Part shown: in pieces, positions 20,827 through 32,747 of the stretch | How the letters are laid out: the number at the start of each line of letters is the position of its first letter | Position numbering within the stretch: position 1 is the first letter of the stretch | Assembly: GCA_903813345.2 (NCBI GenBank) | Contig: CAIIXF020000012.1 | Location: 10,646,932-10,710,931, forward strand | Direction: 5' to 3' | DNA: 64,000 bases | Source: Owenia fusiformis | Lineage: Eukaryota; Annelida; Polychaeta; Sabellida; Oweniidae | Notes under the pieces: model-generated | The model's input: only the letters and a program-made list of their open reading frames with translations | What the model was told of the DNA's origin: nothing | Database searches by the model: none | Position numbers and translations under genes: made by a program

Positions 20827-23510
20827 ATGATAATGACAATGAAGGGTAAGTATATATTTTTCATATGTTTTAAGACTTTAACAATTATGAACGTTTGAAT
20901 AATTATGAACATGCATGTTCATCTTTTCGAAGTTTTGCCCAAAGTAAGCAAAGCAGAACCTTGGTGGTCTGTCATGATCACAGGACACAGGCCCGTAGCC
21001 AGGGTGGATCGCAGGGTTCCCCCTGGCCAAAAATTCTTTCAAAATCATGCAGTTTTTCAGCATTTTGAGCACTTCTCGTGATTTTAGCCATATTTGGGCC
21101 AAAATTGTCAAATGTGTCCCCCCTGGAAAATTATGAAAACTGAAGCCCCCTTTGCAAATCCTGGCTACGGGCCTGGATCAGGAAACAAAAATAACATTAA
21201 TTTTAACTATACCATGTCCACAATATACAGGTTGTATCATGTATACCAAACGACAGCCAGTCCTAGATCACAGTGCCTATTATATAATCTATATAACCAT
21301 AATAAAGATTATTGAATTTTAGACATACTGGCCAACAAATATTCGCATGGATGATCATTGGGAACATAATTTGTGAACTTTTGTTTGCTACCCACCATTA
21401 CCCTAATTTGCAAAATTTAATTTTATAATAAATTTTTCTTTCAAATATCGTTAAGATATATCCTTAGCATTCATCAAATATTAAAATAGGTACGTTGCTA
21501 TACAAGTATATAATAGTGGCATGAGCCATAGTTATCATTGCTTTTAACAGGATACACGCCTGTTCGATTGTATACCATAGACCAAATAGGCATCTTATTT
21601 AGAAGTTGTTATAGATGCTTAGCCAAATCAAAGTTGCTTCAATAAGTCCAGCATTGAACAAGCTTTCATATGATATAAAACACATAATGGTCATCCTCTG
21701 AACACAGGCCTCCAGAACTCGTACCTCTTTCGTCCTCCTTCTATCTTCTTGCTTATTCTTTCTCATTTTAGGGGTACCAATTTTCCTATTGATTGCAATC
21801 ATTACATACAACGTGAAATCAGTTTCAGCAACATGTCACACTTTCGATTTGGACCTTTTAAAATATTATTCTTTCTCATTTTAGGTGTATCAATTTTCCT
21901 ATTGATCGCAATCATTACATACAACGTGAAACCAGTTTCAGCAACACGTTACACTTTCGATTTGGACCTTTTAAAAGATTGTTCTTCTAGTGATCCAAGC
22001 AAATGCTATGCTGATAAACAGAACTGTCTGGCTGCATGGGTAGAAGGAAAGTGTACTCCATCGAAATTAAGGAAGTCAGCCAAGGAAGTTAGTGCAATGT
22101 TTGGCATGGACTCCGATGAAGAGGGATGGTGCTTGTAAGTATTTGGTGAAACACGTGTCGCACTGCCGAATTACGGGTATCTAGTATTGAGTATTGGTAT
22201 CGCATCTTAGAATCGTATATTACTGTGTCTGTTTTGTCTTATGCAGTATATGCATACATTTTCATGAATCCATGTCATCGTACATCTTTGTCAACATGCC
22301 TTATATTGTCATAGTGTCACCATGCATATTTACCATCATTCATCTGTGCACCATGCATGCACCATGCATGTGTCTTCCTTGCCATCTTGAATCGTTCAAT
22401 AATGCATCCGTGGTATTATGCATATGTGGCATCGTACATTTGTGGCATTGTGCACCCGTTGCATTATACCTTTGGGGCAACATGTATTTGTGCCACGATG
22501 CATCAATGGCATCATGCCTTTGGGGCATCGTGTATTTGTGCCACGATGCATCTATGGCATCATGCATTTGGAGCATCGTGTATTTGTGCCACGATGCATC
22601 TATGTCATCATGCCTTTGGGGCAACATGTATTTGTGCCACGATGCATCAATGGCATCATGCCTTTGGGGCAACATGTATTTGTGCCACGATGCATCTATG
22701 GCATCATGCATTTGGAGCATCGTGTATTTGTGCCACGATGCATCTATGTCATCATGCATTTGGAGCATCGTGTATTTGTGCCACGATGCATCTATGTCAT
22801 CATGCCTTTGGGGCAACATGTATTTGTGCCACGATGCATCAATGGCATCATGCCTTTGGGGCATCGTGTATTTGTGCCACGATGCATCTATGGCATCATG
22901 CATTTGGAGCATCGTGTATTTGTGCCACGATGCATCTATGTCATCATGCCTTTGGGGCAACATGTATTTGTGCCACGATGCATCAATGGCATCATGCCTT
23001 TGGGGCAACATGTATTTGTGCCACGATGCATCTATGTTATCTTGCAATTGGGGCATCGTGTATTTGAGCCACGGTGCATCTATGTCATCATGCCTTTGGG
23101 GCAACATGTATTTGTGCCACGATGCATCTATGGCATCATGCCTTTGGGGCATCGTGTATTTGTGCCACGATGCATCTATGTTATCATGCATACGTGGCAT
23201 AGTGTATCATTTGTTGCATAGTGCATTTTTGGTATCAGTCATCTTGCATCTAAGGCATCATGCTTTAATAAACCCAGGCATTATACGCATATTATTTCTA
23301 GATCACTTATGTTAATGTTAAAAATTCCCGATTAGTTGAATTTAATTTTAGGGAAATTACAAGTTTGCCAGTTTATTGATTTATTTATTTTATTTATGAC
23401 TTTAACACTAACCCAATTTCCTTTCTATTTTCAGTTTCTGTGAATTTATTTACCTGTTTGTCCCAGGCATATGTAAGGCTGAGATTGGGGGTTTATTGGG
23501 CCGACGTTAG
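20827..23510 (+). CDS. Unrecognised small secreted Cys-rich protein, three exons
   Basis: Exon 1 is 20827-20845, with in-frame ATGs at 20827, 20833 and 20839, and a gtaagt donor in phase 1. Exon 2 is 21885-22134, after acceptor cattttag, donor gtaagt, phase 2. Exon 3 is 23435-23510, after acceptor ttttcag, ending in TAG. Junctions keep frame: 345 nt, 114 aa from the first ATG. Joining exons 1 and 2 creates a good signal peptide (MKG then VSIFLLIAII) with likely cleavage after VSA. The mature part has seven cysteines, in the order DC, KC, NC, KC, WC, FC, IC, and ends LLGRR. I do not recognise the family; the spacing is not clearly ShK, defensin or saposin. An extracellular, disulfide-bonded peptide is inferred. 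AATAAA follows at 23662-23667. Confidence 0.7.
20988..21175. mobile_element. MITE with CAGGCCCGTAGCCAGG termini, copy 2
   Basis: caggcccgtagccagg at the left is mirrored by cctggctacgggcctg at the right, 188 bp. Related to 4531-4736; inserted in intron 1 of the Cys-rich peptide gene. Confidence 0.8.
21754..21979 (+). repeat. 113-bp tandem duplication of acceptor plus 5' part of exon 2
   Basis: tctcattttagg.gtaccaattttcct occurs at 21761 and again, slightly changed, at 21874. Both copies carry the 3' splice site and the signal-peptide segment IFLLIAIITYNV. Splicing into the upstream copy runs into a stop (SFSF then TAG), and 113 is not a multiple of 3, so only the downstream acceptor gives the full protein. 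Confidence 0.8.
22330..23270. repeat. 48-bp minisatellite built from three 16-bp subunits
   Basis: From 22471 to about 23190 a 48-bp unit (tttggggcatcgtgtatttg, then tgccacgatgcatctatggc, then atcatgcc) repeats about 15 times. Each unit divides into three related 16-bp parts of the form gcatc.tg.at.tgtg. Degenerate 16-bp copies extend to both sides. Because 48 is a multiple of 3, several frames on both strands stay open for 236-373 codons. These frames have no splice or family support and are not called genes. It lies in intron 2 of the Cys-rich peptide gene. Confidence 0.9.
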
Positions 23511-23661
23511 CATTTTTAAACACAATGCTTGGTATATTGGCAAACCGACCCACCTTCCCGCCTATGGTACATTCCTAAACCGATCAAATGGTATCAACAA
23601 TGTGGACTCTAATGCAGTGCATAAAGTATTTATATATATTGTAAACCAATGCACGATTTTA

Positions 23662-23667
23662 AATAAA
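23662..23667 (+). terminator. AATAAA polyadenylation signal of the Cys-rich peptide gene
   Basis: Canonical hexamer about 150 bp after the TAG at 23508-23510. Confidence 0.5.
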
Positions 23668-23896
23668 AATATTGGCCCTTAGTGGTGACAATTCAATACT
23701 ATACCTGCTGTCTGAAAATTCAAACATTTCTGACTTTATTTTGGGATTATCTTTTGATTTTAAGTTACCTATGAAAAAGAGAAAAGGAGGAATTTGAATA
23801 ATTCTGAATCTTAAATCTTCAATAACATTACGATAAAATCAGATATCTTAATTGTACGGAGAACACTCGACGTGGGCTCGCTATTTACCACAGTTC

Positions 23897-24163
23897 ACTG
23901 GCGGATCTGGGGGCCCGCCCCCCACCCTTTGGGTGGGCCCAGAAAAAATTGGGCTCAAAAGGCTCCAAAAAGTGGGCCTTTTTGGTCATTACTGGGCCTT
24001 TTAAGGCCTTATTTTTTAATTTCAGGTCAAATTTTGAAGAAAATGGGCCTCAAAATTTCAAAATTTGGGTTTTAGGGGCCCACATTTTTTCCGCGCAGTG
24101 CGGAAGTTTTTTCTCTGACCTGAAATATCCCCCCCCCCTTGTTGGTTACCAGATCCGCCCCTG
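23897..24163. mobile_element. MITE with ctGGCGGATCTGG termini
   Basis: ctggcggatctgggggc at the left is mirrored by accagatccgcccctg at the right. The interior is rich in gggcc and poly-C. No coding. Confidence 0.65.
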
Positions 24164-25110
24164 CTGTTTGTAATACCGTTGAGCAAACGAACGGGCTACA
24201 ACATGATACACGGTACCTACGGGGTGGGAAAAACAAACAGTTTTACAGTTCCCACATCACACCAAATACAAAAATTAATCAAAAAAGGAAATAAATGCCA
24301 AAAGTCACCACACGATGGTGAACGATGAGCCAACCCGGCTACTGTGACAGCTTTATTCGGCCGTGATTACCGCGCCATCTTTACATTTGATGAAGTTATA
24401 TTTTATTTTCATATTTGCAAGTAAGTGTTAATTATCATGTCGAGGAACTTTTTCTAATTCTTTCTCTTATTCTATCATGAGTTATAAATGATCTTATGAT
24501 GCAGTTCATATCGTTCAGCTTAAAATCCACCTGTTTATGTGTACTGTACAAAAAACGGACTAATCCGATGAGCAAGATAAGAATAAATAAAGGCAAAGCA
24601 ACAAATGTTTTCAATAAGTTCACTCTCAAAGATTTGTCGTTCTTAAATACGGTGCATTAAGAGCTCTTCAAACTGAAGAACAACCAGGAAGTAGGACACA
24701 GACCGATTCTTTAAAAGCAGAATTTATGGTGTTATTGAGGCGTTACATGCACTATATAGTAAGGTCAGATTACCAGTATTTTATCAATTACAATTTCTAA
24801 CATTTTGCAGCTCAAATTGCTCAAACCTTGTCACACATCTCGTCTCGTTTCATCTAATTTCCTGGGGAGAATTTGAATCTCATTTTCGATAAAAAGACGG
24901 ACGTTCTTAGTTGATCGTTCGCTTATTTCACAGAACCTTCAAGTAAAAAAGTTCGTCATGTATTGCATTTTGATAACATTGGGTATTAAAGACAACAATA
25001 CAAACCAGAGAGGTTAAACTGCATGGGCCTTTAAAACTGATTTTTGAAGACTAACAGATTTTTAACACCAACAGTCTGATGATCATAGACTACAGTATCG
25101 ATTGAGTGAG
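24164..25110. other. Gene-free stretch upstream of ETFBKMT
   Basis: Nothing supportable. A minus-strand frame at 24629-24435 starts with a hydrophobic stretch but has no ATG and no splice partner. The promoter and 5' UTR of ETFBKMT are expected near the right end, with no clear TATA. Confidence 0.4.
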
Positions 25111-27052
25111 ATGAATATTCTTACGAAAACACGATTATTGAGGACTTTGAGCAAATCCTTTGTACGCAGGATATTGAGATTTTATACCCATCAAAAGCAT
25201 CCCGACATTCACACATGGATGAAGATGCATATGGAGATATCACGACGTCATATGACCCCCGAGATGCAGCTCTACCTGTTAACATCCAGGTGCGCTTTGT
25301 ACAATGTACCCGCATCCTCAGATGAGTCTGTAGACAATACGTGGAATGATCCTTATTGGATGTTTTACTGGCCCGGAGGACAAGTTCTATCCAGGTTTGT
25401 GACTTTGGTATCATGACAAAAATTATAAACATCTTTGAGGTCTACTCTGGTGTCATAGGATTTGAGCGGTACATGTAACAAGACTATTTAGTGTATATTC
25501 CCAAGAAAGATGACACTGTAGTAGACCTGTTTATATAGTCTATCCTCTCTTTAACGATTCGATGCGATTAAACAGACTGTCAGTGGTAGATTAAACATGA
25601 TTGTATACATAATTTAATGTATTTTTATTACACTTATTTGTGTCATTGCATCTTATACCAGGGGCAGGAATTTGAACTTTCTTCAATTAAAAGCCGAGTG
25701 CTATATTATACGATACAGGTGTAAAAGAAATTTTGGTCCCCTGGGGATTATGGTCCACTTTCCTTTCCTTACGGCCCTTACTGGCCCTGACTGTGTATAA
25801 ATAATAAGGAAATGATTGTAATTAGGTCACCATATAAATCAATAGAGGGTAGGACCAAAATTTGATAGGACCACCTACCCTTTTACACCGGGACAAAACA
25901 TCTAGGAAGACAAGTCTTGAATACTAATAGTTATATATATGTTCTCCTTTTTGAACACAGATACATTCTGGACAATCCTAAGATATTTGCCACGAAGCGT
26001 GTTCTAGACGTAGGAAGTGGCTGTGGCGCAAGTGCTATCGCTGCGGCAATGATGGGAGCTCGTGTGGTTGCAAATGATATAAGTAAAGGTAATAGGTGTT
26101 GTCTGTCTGTCTGTAGTTCAATTAATTGGGAGGACGAGGTATGAAGAGGGGGATGGTCGTGAGAAGGAAGTGAAACTGCTTATCGACGCGCCGCATTTTG
26201 AATATATCACAAAATGGAGCCACTCGCACCTCGCGTATTAAGATTTTGAAGGGAGGGACAACGTTTTTGGACAACGTTGAAACACTTATCTAGTGCATCC
26301 ATTGTTGACAACTGAAATCTCAATAATTTGATTGGTTAATGTAGATCCATCGGATAAAAATACGGCCGGCAATATGCCAGCAAGGAGGACTGGCTCTCAG
26401 AATTCGTTTCCGATCATGTTCTCGATAGCTCGTTCAGTGCTTTCAAAGCGACTACCAAAGAATGGTTGACGCCGTTGTCGTAAAAAACAGGCTATAAATA
26501 TAATTATTACATCATTGCTAGAATTCGTGTGATTTGATTGGTTGGTTCAGTACCATGTGATCAAAAATACTATAGCAGTAGCTTATTTCAGTCTATGTTC
26601 CTGCAATAATGTTGTTATTTCGATCATTTTTTTTGTTTTACGACCTTGACGACCCAAGATCTTTGAAAGAAATCTTTATATAATTAACTATTTGCTAAAT
26701 TTTAATTTTAGATGCAGTTGAAGCAACAAAAGTGAATGCCGCCTTGAACAATGTATCCGTCGACACTTCAACTAAAGACTTTATAGGAGAAACCGACATT
26801 GACGTTGATATTGTGTTCCTTGGTGATATGTTTTACGATCAAGAATTTACTAACATTGTATATGATTGGATAACGCATCTTTCAAGAAATGGTACACGCA
26901 TTCTGATTGGTGATCCGGGTAGAGTACATCTGCTGTGCCATCCAATCATGGACAAGTTACACGTTTTGCAAGAATATGAAATTCCTTTGGAGCATCAAGA
27001 AACAGGGTTTGGACTCACAAATGGCGTCGTATGGACATTTAGTCCAGAATGA
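25111..27052 (+). CDS. ETFBKMT: ETFB lysine methyltransferase (METTL20 family), three exons
   Basis: Exons are 25111-25394 (phase 2 donor gtttgt, non-canonical but GT), 25961-26088 (donor gtaata) and 26712-27052, ending TGA; 753 nt, 250 aa, close to the roughly 260 aa of animal ETFBKMT. The start is the ATG at 25111. The N-terminus is Arg/Lys-rich, fitting mitochondrial import. Exon 1 ends in the family block DPYWMFYWPGGQVLSR. Exon 2 holds SAM-binding motif I, LDVGSGCGASAIAAA. Exon 3 holds DIVFLGDMFYD and ILIGDPGR, both hallmark METTL20 blocks. By family knowledge it trimethylates lysines of the electron transfer flavoprotein beta subunit in the mitochondrial matrix and tunes fatty acid and amino acid oxidation. 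Intron 1 holds a MITE. An AATAAA lies at 27444-27449. Confidence 0.9.
25718..25889. mobile_element. MITE with GGTGTAAAAG termini, copy 1
   Basis: ggtgtaaaagaaattttggtcc at the left is partly mirrored by ggaccacctacccttttacacc at the right. It lies in ETFBKMT intron 1. A second copy is at 28177-28334. Confidence 0.7.
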
Positions 27053-27443
27053 TTGGTGGTGATTCATAAATTGATGCAGTTCCGCCATCCGCCCATGGGC
27101 ATTAAGCTAAAACATCTTTGAAATCATATGTCGGGGACTTTTTCGATATTTCTATATCATATTACTGTCCATTCGAATTACATCGTTCCATTATTCTGTG
27201 TAGAACTATTTCTCAAAAAATTACTGCTTGCAGTGACCTCTATTTAACTTCTATCAATATGAACGATTACGATTGGCTAATCAATCCACCTTGGGGTCAT
27301 TATAAACTCATCAAAGGTAGCTTCTTATCTTTTTTAATTTACCATTAAATATATAAAGAAGCTGTGAAGTGATTTCTCGTATTGTAGTGTACTATTTAAT
27401 GCAAATATAAAATGTGTACATGCTTTGTCCATATGAAAATATA

Positions 27444-27449
27444 AATAAA
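27444..27449 (+). terminator. AATAAA polyadenylation signal, ETFBKMT
   Basis: Canonical hexamer 390 bp after the stop; the best downstream candidate. Confidence 0.35.
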
Positions 27450-28176
27450 GAGATTCTAAACTAATAATATTATGCTTTTATATGATACAATGTCGTGATG
27501 CAGTGAATCGAAACTAAAAATACAAATTAAATTGAACGATAAATTTATCATTGCCTTGTATATATGTATACAATCAATATTAATCTTATGTTCTCTGTTT
27601 ACACGATATTCAACTTGAATATTGAAATAGTTCGAGATTTATTTTTATCTTGTGAATTCTAACTATAATATAAAGTAGACAGATTCTGATATACCGCTTT
27701 GACTTGAAACATCTACAGAAGAGCTAAGGCAAACGAAACATTAGAATGGAGATTTGTATGGGGGTCGTGTATTATTTGGACACGCGGCCAATAATCATTT
27801 CTTTTGACTGGAAATTACATGGTTAACATTACCTCCCCCCAAAAATCTTATCAATAAACTTAATATGCCGCCATTATGTTTTTATACGAGAAGCGTTTCG
27901 CCATCTTTTAAGATTCAACCATAGAGTTCCCATGATAAAACCAGGTTAACCTTTTCAGCATATTTTTGTTCAGCAAACTTTGATATCTTCAAAATTTGAT
28001 CTTTAAAAAATTTATAACTCGTGGTGCAATCAATTCTTTCAATTGAAACGGAAACAATAATATCCTTTTTTGGAGAAATAAGTCCTGCATATTGAAAAGC
28101 AATATCAAGAAACAATTTTACGAATATCGGAGAATAATTGATTATTTTTTTCAATAATTTTTGTATTTGGTATTCC

Positions 28177-28334
28177 GGTGTTAAAGAAATTATGGTCCCC
28201 TGGGGATTATGGTCCCCTTTCCTTACAGCCCTGACTGTGTATGAATAATAATGAAAATAATTGTAATTAGGTCACCATATAAATCAATAGAGAGTAGTAC
28301 CAAACTTTGAAAGGACCACCTACCCTTTTACACA
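28177..28334. mobile_element. MITE with GGTGTAAAAG termini, copy 2
   Basis: Same orientation and near-identical interior (aattaggtcaccatataaat) to 25718-25889, with the right end taccctttta cac. About 250 bp upstream of the next gene. Confidence 0.7.
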
Positions 28335-28587
28335 GGAAGATTGTCATGGAGTAAAACGTACGCATCATTTCAATATTTTTTTAAAGAACACTAAACTACA
28401 TGTACACGTATTGCAACATCGAATGAATTAACAGTTTCTATAATGTCCATACTGCTGGTAAGTACAAGGTGAATCAATCATTCAATGAAACGGAAAATAA
28501 ATAATATACTATACACATTATTTAGTTTACAAACAAGAATACAGTGGCATATACGTAAATCGCCACTGTACGAATATTAGAAATAAG

Positions 28588-31500
28588 ATGAAGCGTTTAA
28601 GATTACTGTTTTCCATGTGTTTACTTATGTTTTGTACATTTTTGATGGACGCCAATGCTGCTAGAGAAACTTCAAATCCTGGGATGACACCCGACTCGAG
28701 TAAGTAAACTTAATCTTAAAGCTATTATTTAATTTGAACACCCTCCGGAGAGCTTTTTCCACCTTGGTAACTAAACAGTAAAAAAAACGTTTGGCTATTT
28801 GATGACCCCACGTGGTCAAGATCATAAGCATTTATTAATGATTTGTTGAATAATTTTGACTTCTAATTTACGAAATAAACATCCTCCGATCACAGGGCTT
28901 CAAGATCCACAATATCATCTTTAATAAGAAGGTACGGATTCTGGACACCTGATTAGGAGGATGTGAAATATAGGGCACATTTCAAAAGTGATAAAAGTAC
29001 AAATATATTATTGAGAGATATAACCCCAAAGATATACCTACGTATATAAATTAAAAGGCCTATGATAAGTTTATAATGATATGTAAAATAAATTTTTCTT
29101 GAGTCAATCTTTTTGCCAACTTTTGACAAATATACGCCCAATAAAAACGGCTAAAACCCCGGATGCCGAAATTCACGCTAATATTCCCGACACAGCATTA
29201 GGGCACATAGGGCACATTCCATATTACAGTACATAACTTTCGAAAGAATGATACAGACTCGTATATTTCAAGTTAAAATGTGATAAATAAGATACTTTTA
29301 CCAGCTTTTTCACATCTTTGGAATACAAACTTAAAAATAAAAAATTTGCACCACTGAAGCCAGTAAGCCACCCCCGAACCAGCTCAATCCATGAAACACA
29401 AACTGGTTTTATTTCAGCATGCTCTGGTAAGCGGGAAAAATATCTGGCAGATTATTCACCGGAAGATCCAGTAGATAAAGTCCACTGTGACTATTACAAA
29501 TGCAGTAGGGCTAACAAGTATGTGAAGGAGACATGTCCGGAGAATCAAGCAGTGAGTAAATTAGCACTAGAAAGAGCTGCAGCAACCAAAGCTCAAAGTG
29601 TACACCCGTGTGTAGATCAACCCGGGGCGTGTTTGGCTGGTGCGCCACAAGGCAGAATGGGAATCATTGAACCAATTGGTGGCGGTAAGATTTTCTTTTT
29701 ATTCTCTGTTACCCTAGTTGAGGAGTCCTCGCCTTCATTCATTGCTATTAACCAGAGATTTACTCGTAGCATATCCTTTTTATATCCATCCCATTGATTT
29801 TTTAAACTTCTCCGTTTCTTTAATGGCTCTCAGGTAATGTATAACCTGGTGTGATTAACCCTGAACTGTAATGTCAGTTTCAATTGTTCTGGTTTCACAA
29901 GTTCTTCCATTTCATCATTTATATTACCATTTTCTCACGTGTGATTGGAATGCCCTTCTCCCTACCTCCTAGTCTTACCCTATTTAAAGAGAGCTAAATC
30001 TTCCTAAACTTCCCCCTTTTCATCCTTGTAGGCAAATTTTGACCCCATAACCTTTCTCGTCCTGAACTCCCATCTTCTGAACGACACTTTGACTGTTTGC
30101 AATCTGATTTTCGACGCCGTTTCGGTGTCAAATTTCGGTGCCGTTTCGGCACCAAATGGACTGACTAGTCTGGTAGCAAATTTTGGTGTCAAAAGTTTTC
30201 GGTGCCGGAACGGTGTCGAAACGGTGCCGGAACAGTGCCGAATTTTTTCGATGCCGAAACGGCGTCGAATTATATTGGCTGTGTACACAGAACAAAATTA
30301 GCACAGAAGTAGAATTGATAGTTTTTAAAAATGTAGGACTTATTTCTTCAAAAAGGATAATATTTTTTTTACGTTTCAGTTGAAAGAATATTGATTGCAA
30401 CACGAGCAGTCTATAACTTCTTCAAAAATAGAATGGTTCTGAATTAAGTCAAATTTTTGAAGGTATCAACATATGCTAAAAAAGGTTAACATGAGTTTAT
30501 CCTATGGAAAAATGGGATATGTGGTGTATTTTTTTGGGGGGGGGGATTGAAATCATGCTTGACCATAATTCCTTGCTTGACCATCAATTCTACATCGCTG
30601 GAACCATTTCTCAAAGTACCCGTTCCGTTCCACATTTCAGATTTGTTGGACTCTGATCCATCGAATGATCCACCGGCTGGATGTGATGCTGAGATCATAT
30701 GGGTGATGTCTGACCTTTGCCCAATCGATATAGAGAGAAAGCTTGATGCTGTCGACCTTGTGCGAGATATCACGCAAAACGTGGATTTCACCTCAGCTTT
30801 AAGCGCCATGGACCGGTTCTGGAATTGTTATTTTTCCTTGGATGATGCAACTATTGAACTGAACAATAGGTTCGACTTTGGAAGTTACCAGTACTTTTAC
30901 TCCAGCAAAGAACCATTTCCTGATGTATTAGTCGTAGTCACTGACGATGTTCAATTGCAAGGCTCATCAAATCTCACGGGACTTGGTGTGATAGCGTACG
31001 CTGTGGGCTTTCCCCCTGGAGTATATGACAAATATAATGAGGCTCAACTTTTGGAATGGGCTGGCGTTGCAGGGACATCTGATGTATTTGTGGTTTCAGA
31101 TCTCCAGCAAATGAATGATATAATCTGGCGTCTTGGGGAAATGGCATGGCTGTAAGTATGGCCCCCTCCCTCTTCACAGACCAGGTGTGAATGTTGTCTC
31201 CCGGGATTAACGATCCTTCTAGCTTACCTGAGTATGAATATAAACTTAACTAGAAGATTTTTTTTAAAATTTACAATGGCTTTAAATTATATTACTTTCT
31301 CAGTTACTGTAATAGATTCTTATCAAGAGCCTAATTGGATCTCTATTGAACGGGACCCTAATTCTTCAAATTAAAGGACAATAACACCGAGGAACTGTAA
31401 TTTATCATATGGATATCAACTATTCGGGTCGAAAGGAACTAACGATAATTCCAAGAGAGCTGTACTAATTTCTCATGTGGATGGGGACTATATTTCAAAG

Positions 31501-32096
31501 GGGACTGGCATTTCTCGTATGGAAGGGAACTTTAATAACAAGGGGGCTGTAATTTCCCATGTTAAAGGGGACCTTTATTCCAAGGGGACTGTAATTCCAA
31601 GTGATTGTAATTTCCCATGTCGAAATGGACTATATTTCCAAGGGACCGCAATTTCCCATATGGAAGGGGATTGTAATACCGAGGAGACTGCGATTCCTCA
31701 TATGAACATGAATTACAATGTCAAGTGGGCTGTAATTCAATATATATCGGTCTCTTGAATTATAATCATATGGTACATCTATTCCTGCTTCGTTGGTCAA
31801 CTATTTTCTCGTCTTTTGCTTGATATTGAATGACATAAAAAGGGGTCAATCATAATTAGTCGTTTTTAAAAACATAACAGTAAACATAAAATCATTATTA
31901 TTGAACTTGAAACGCTAGGAAATGGGATAAATAAAATTAAACATGAATTCAAATTAGAATGTTGATATATTGTTGATATCGATAAAATGTTTATATACGG
32001 TATGTGACGTTTACCTAGATTAAACAAATACATTTTATGGATGCGCACAAGTACAAGTATATTGTATTTTTATATTTCAGAGATTTGTTCTATTGA
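28588..32096 (+). CDS. Secreted chitin-binding-like module plus VWA protein, gene 1 (four exons)
   Basis: Exons are 28588-28699 (signal peptide, 112 nt), 29418-29684 (module), 30641-31151 (VWA) and 32081-32096 (last five codons and TGA). The first two junctions are phase 1, the last phase 2. Total 906 nt, 301 aa. The module has six cysteines, the order and spacing of a peritrophin-A/CBM14-like fold (HCDYYKC, KETCPENQAV, PCVDQPGAC). The VWA part runs from AEIIWVMSDLCP through PFPDVLVVVTDD and GVIAYAVGFPPG to DIIWRLG. The MIDAS DxSxS is replaced by SDLCP, so canonical metal-dependent binding is unlikely; only the Asp in VVVTDD remains. An extracellular matrix or immune recognition role is inferred. 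An AATAAA is at 32237-32242. Confidence 0.8.
30085..30290. repeat. CGGTGCCG-rich palindromic element, copy 1
   Basis: Inverted halves made of repeated cggtgccg/cggcaccg-like words around a ctagtc centre: ttcgacgccgtttcggtg at the left, cgatgccgaaacggcgtcga at the right. An inverted copy is at 41155-41325. It lies in intron 2 of VWA gene 1. Confidence 0.7.
31390..31760. repeat. Degenerate 39-40-bp tandem repeat
   Basis: About nine diverged units of the form gtaatttcccatgt.gaagg followed by ggactttatt.caagggga. In intron 3 of VWA gene 1. The 93-codon frame over it is a repeat by-product. Confidence 0.6.
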
Positions 32097-32236
32097 GGCT
32101 AATATGCAAAATATACTAACAGGATCTGCAGTAACGATTACATACACATGGATACATAAATTAAAGCACATTCGCTGGAGAAAGTAACACGTCTGTAACG
32201 CGTGCTTTTTTAGTTTTGTTGTACTCTTTATTTTCA

Positions 32237-32242
32237 AATAAA
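32237..32242 (+). terminator. AATAAA polyadenylation signal, VWA gene 1
   Basis: Canonical hexamer 141 bp after the stop. Confidence 0.45.
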
Positions 32243-32262
32243 TATTATTATACTATAGGAGG

Positions 32263-32560
32263 TAGCTCGAGCTCTTGATTTTGTTATAGCTGATCGCACT
32301 AATATTTGTAATGTGATTTTTATGCCATTTTGTTACAGAAGCCGATCGCCGAATTATAACGTCAACTACGAACACCGTCCACAAAAGTATTGGTGACATA
32401 GAATTCTTTTTAATATTATTATACTATACAGGGTAGCTCTTGATTTTGTTACAGCCGATCGTTCTTATATTTGTAATGTCTTTTTATGTCACTACCTGCC
32501 ATTTGTTACAGACGCCGAACGTCAACAGCGAACACCGTCCAAAAAGTGGCGGTGACATAA
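32263..32560. repeat. Direct repeat, two copies of an about 130-bp unit
   Basis: gtagctcgagctcttgattttgtta...ttgttacaga.gccg...gaacaccgtcca..aaagt...ggtgacata occurs from 32263 and again from 32430. A related third copy lies at 39631-39737 in MEAK7 intron 9. It looks like a short dispersed element rather than exons. Confidence 0.5.
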
Positions 32561-32747
32561 AACTTCTCAACCAGGAACTTGCCCCATGGGTTGAGTGGTT
32601 TTCAATGTTTCCTATTAAACTATTATGTATTAATCACGCAATGAATCGGAAAATAAACAATAAACATAGAACAATAATATTATACTATTATAGCTAACAA
32701 GTAGACACAAAGTAACTTTTATCATTGCGCATAATATCAAACATAAG

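Noticed and set aside
22194-23315. 373-codon forward frame, with overlapping 236-, 267- and 286-codon frames
   Set aside because: All lie on the 48-bp minisatellite; openness follows from a period divisible by 3. No splice, signal or family support.
24435-24629. Minus-strand frame with a strong hydrophobic N-terminus
   Set aside because: The start is TTG, no ATG is available, and no splice partner was found.
30004-30403. Several 66-94-codon frames on both strands
   Set aside because: By-products of the CGGTGCCG palindromic element.
31477-31758. 93-codon frame of repeated DG..ISKGT-like units
   Set aside because: Translation of a degenerate 39-40-bp tandem repeat inside an intron.
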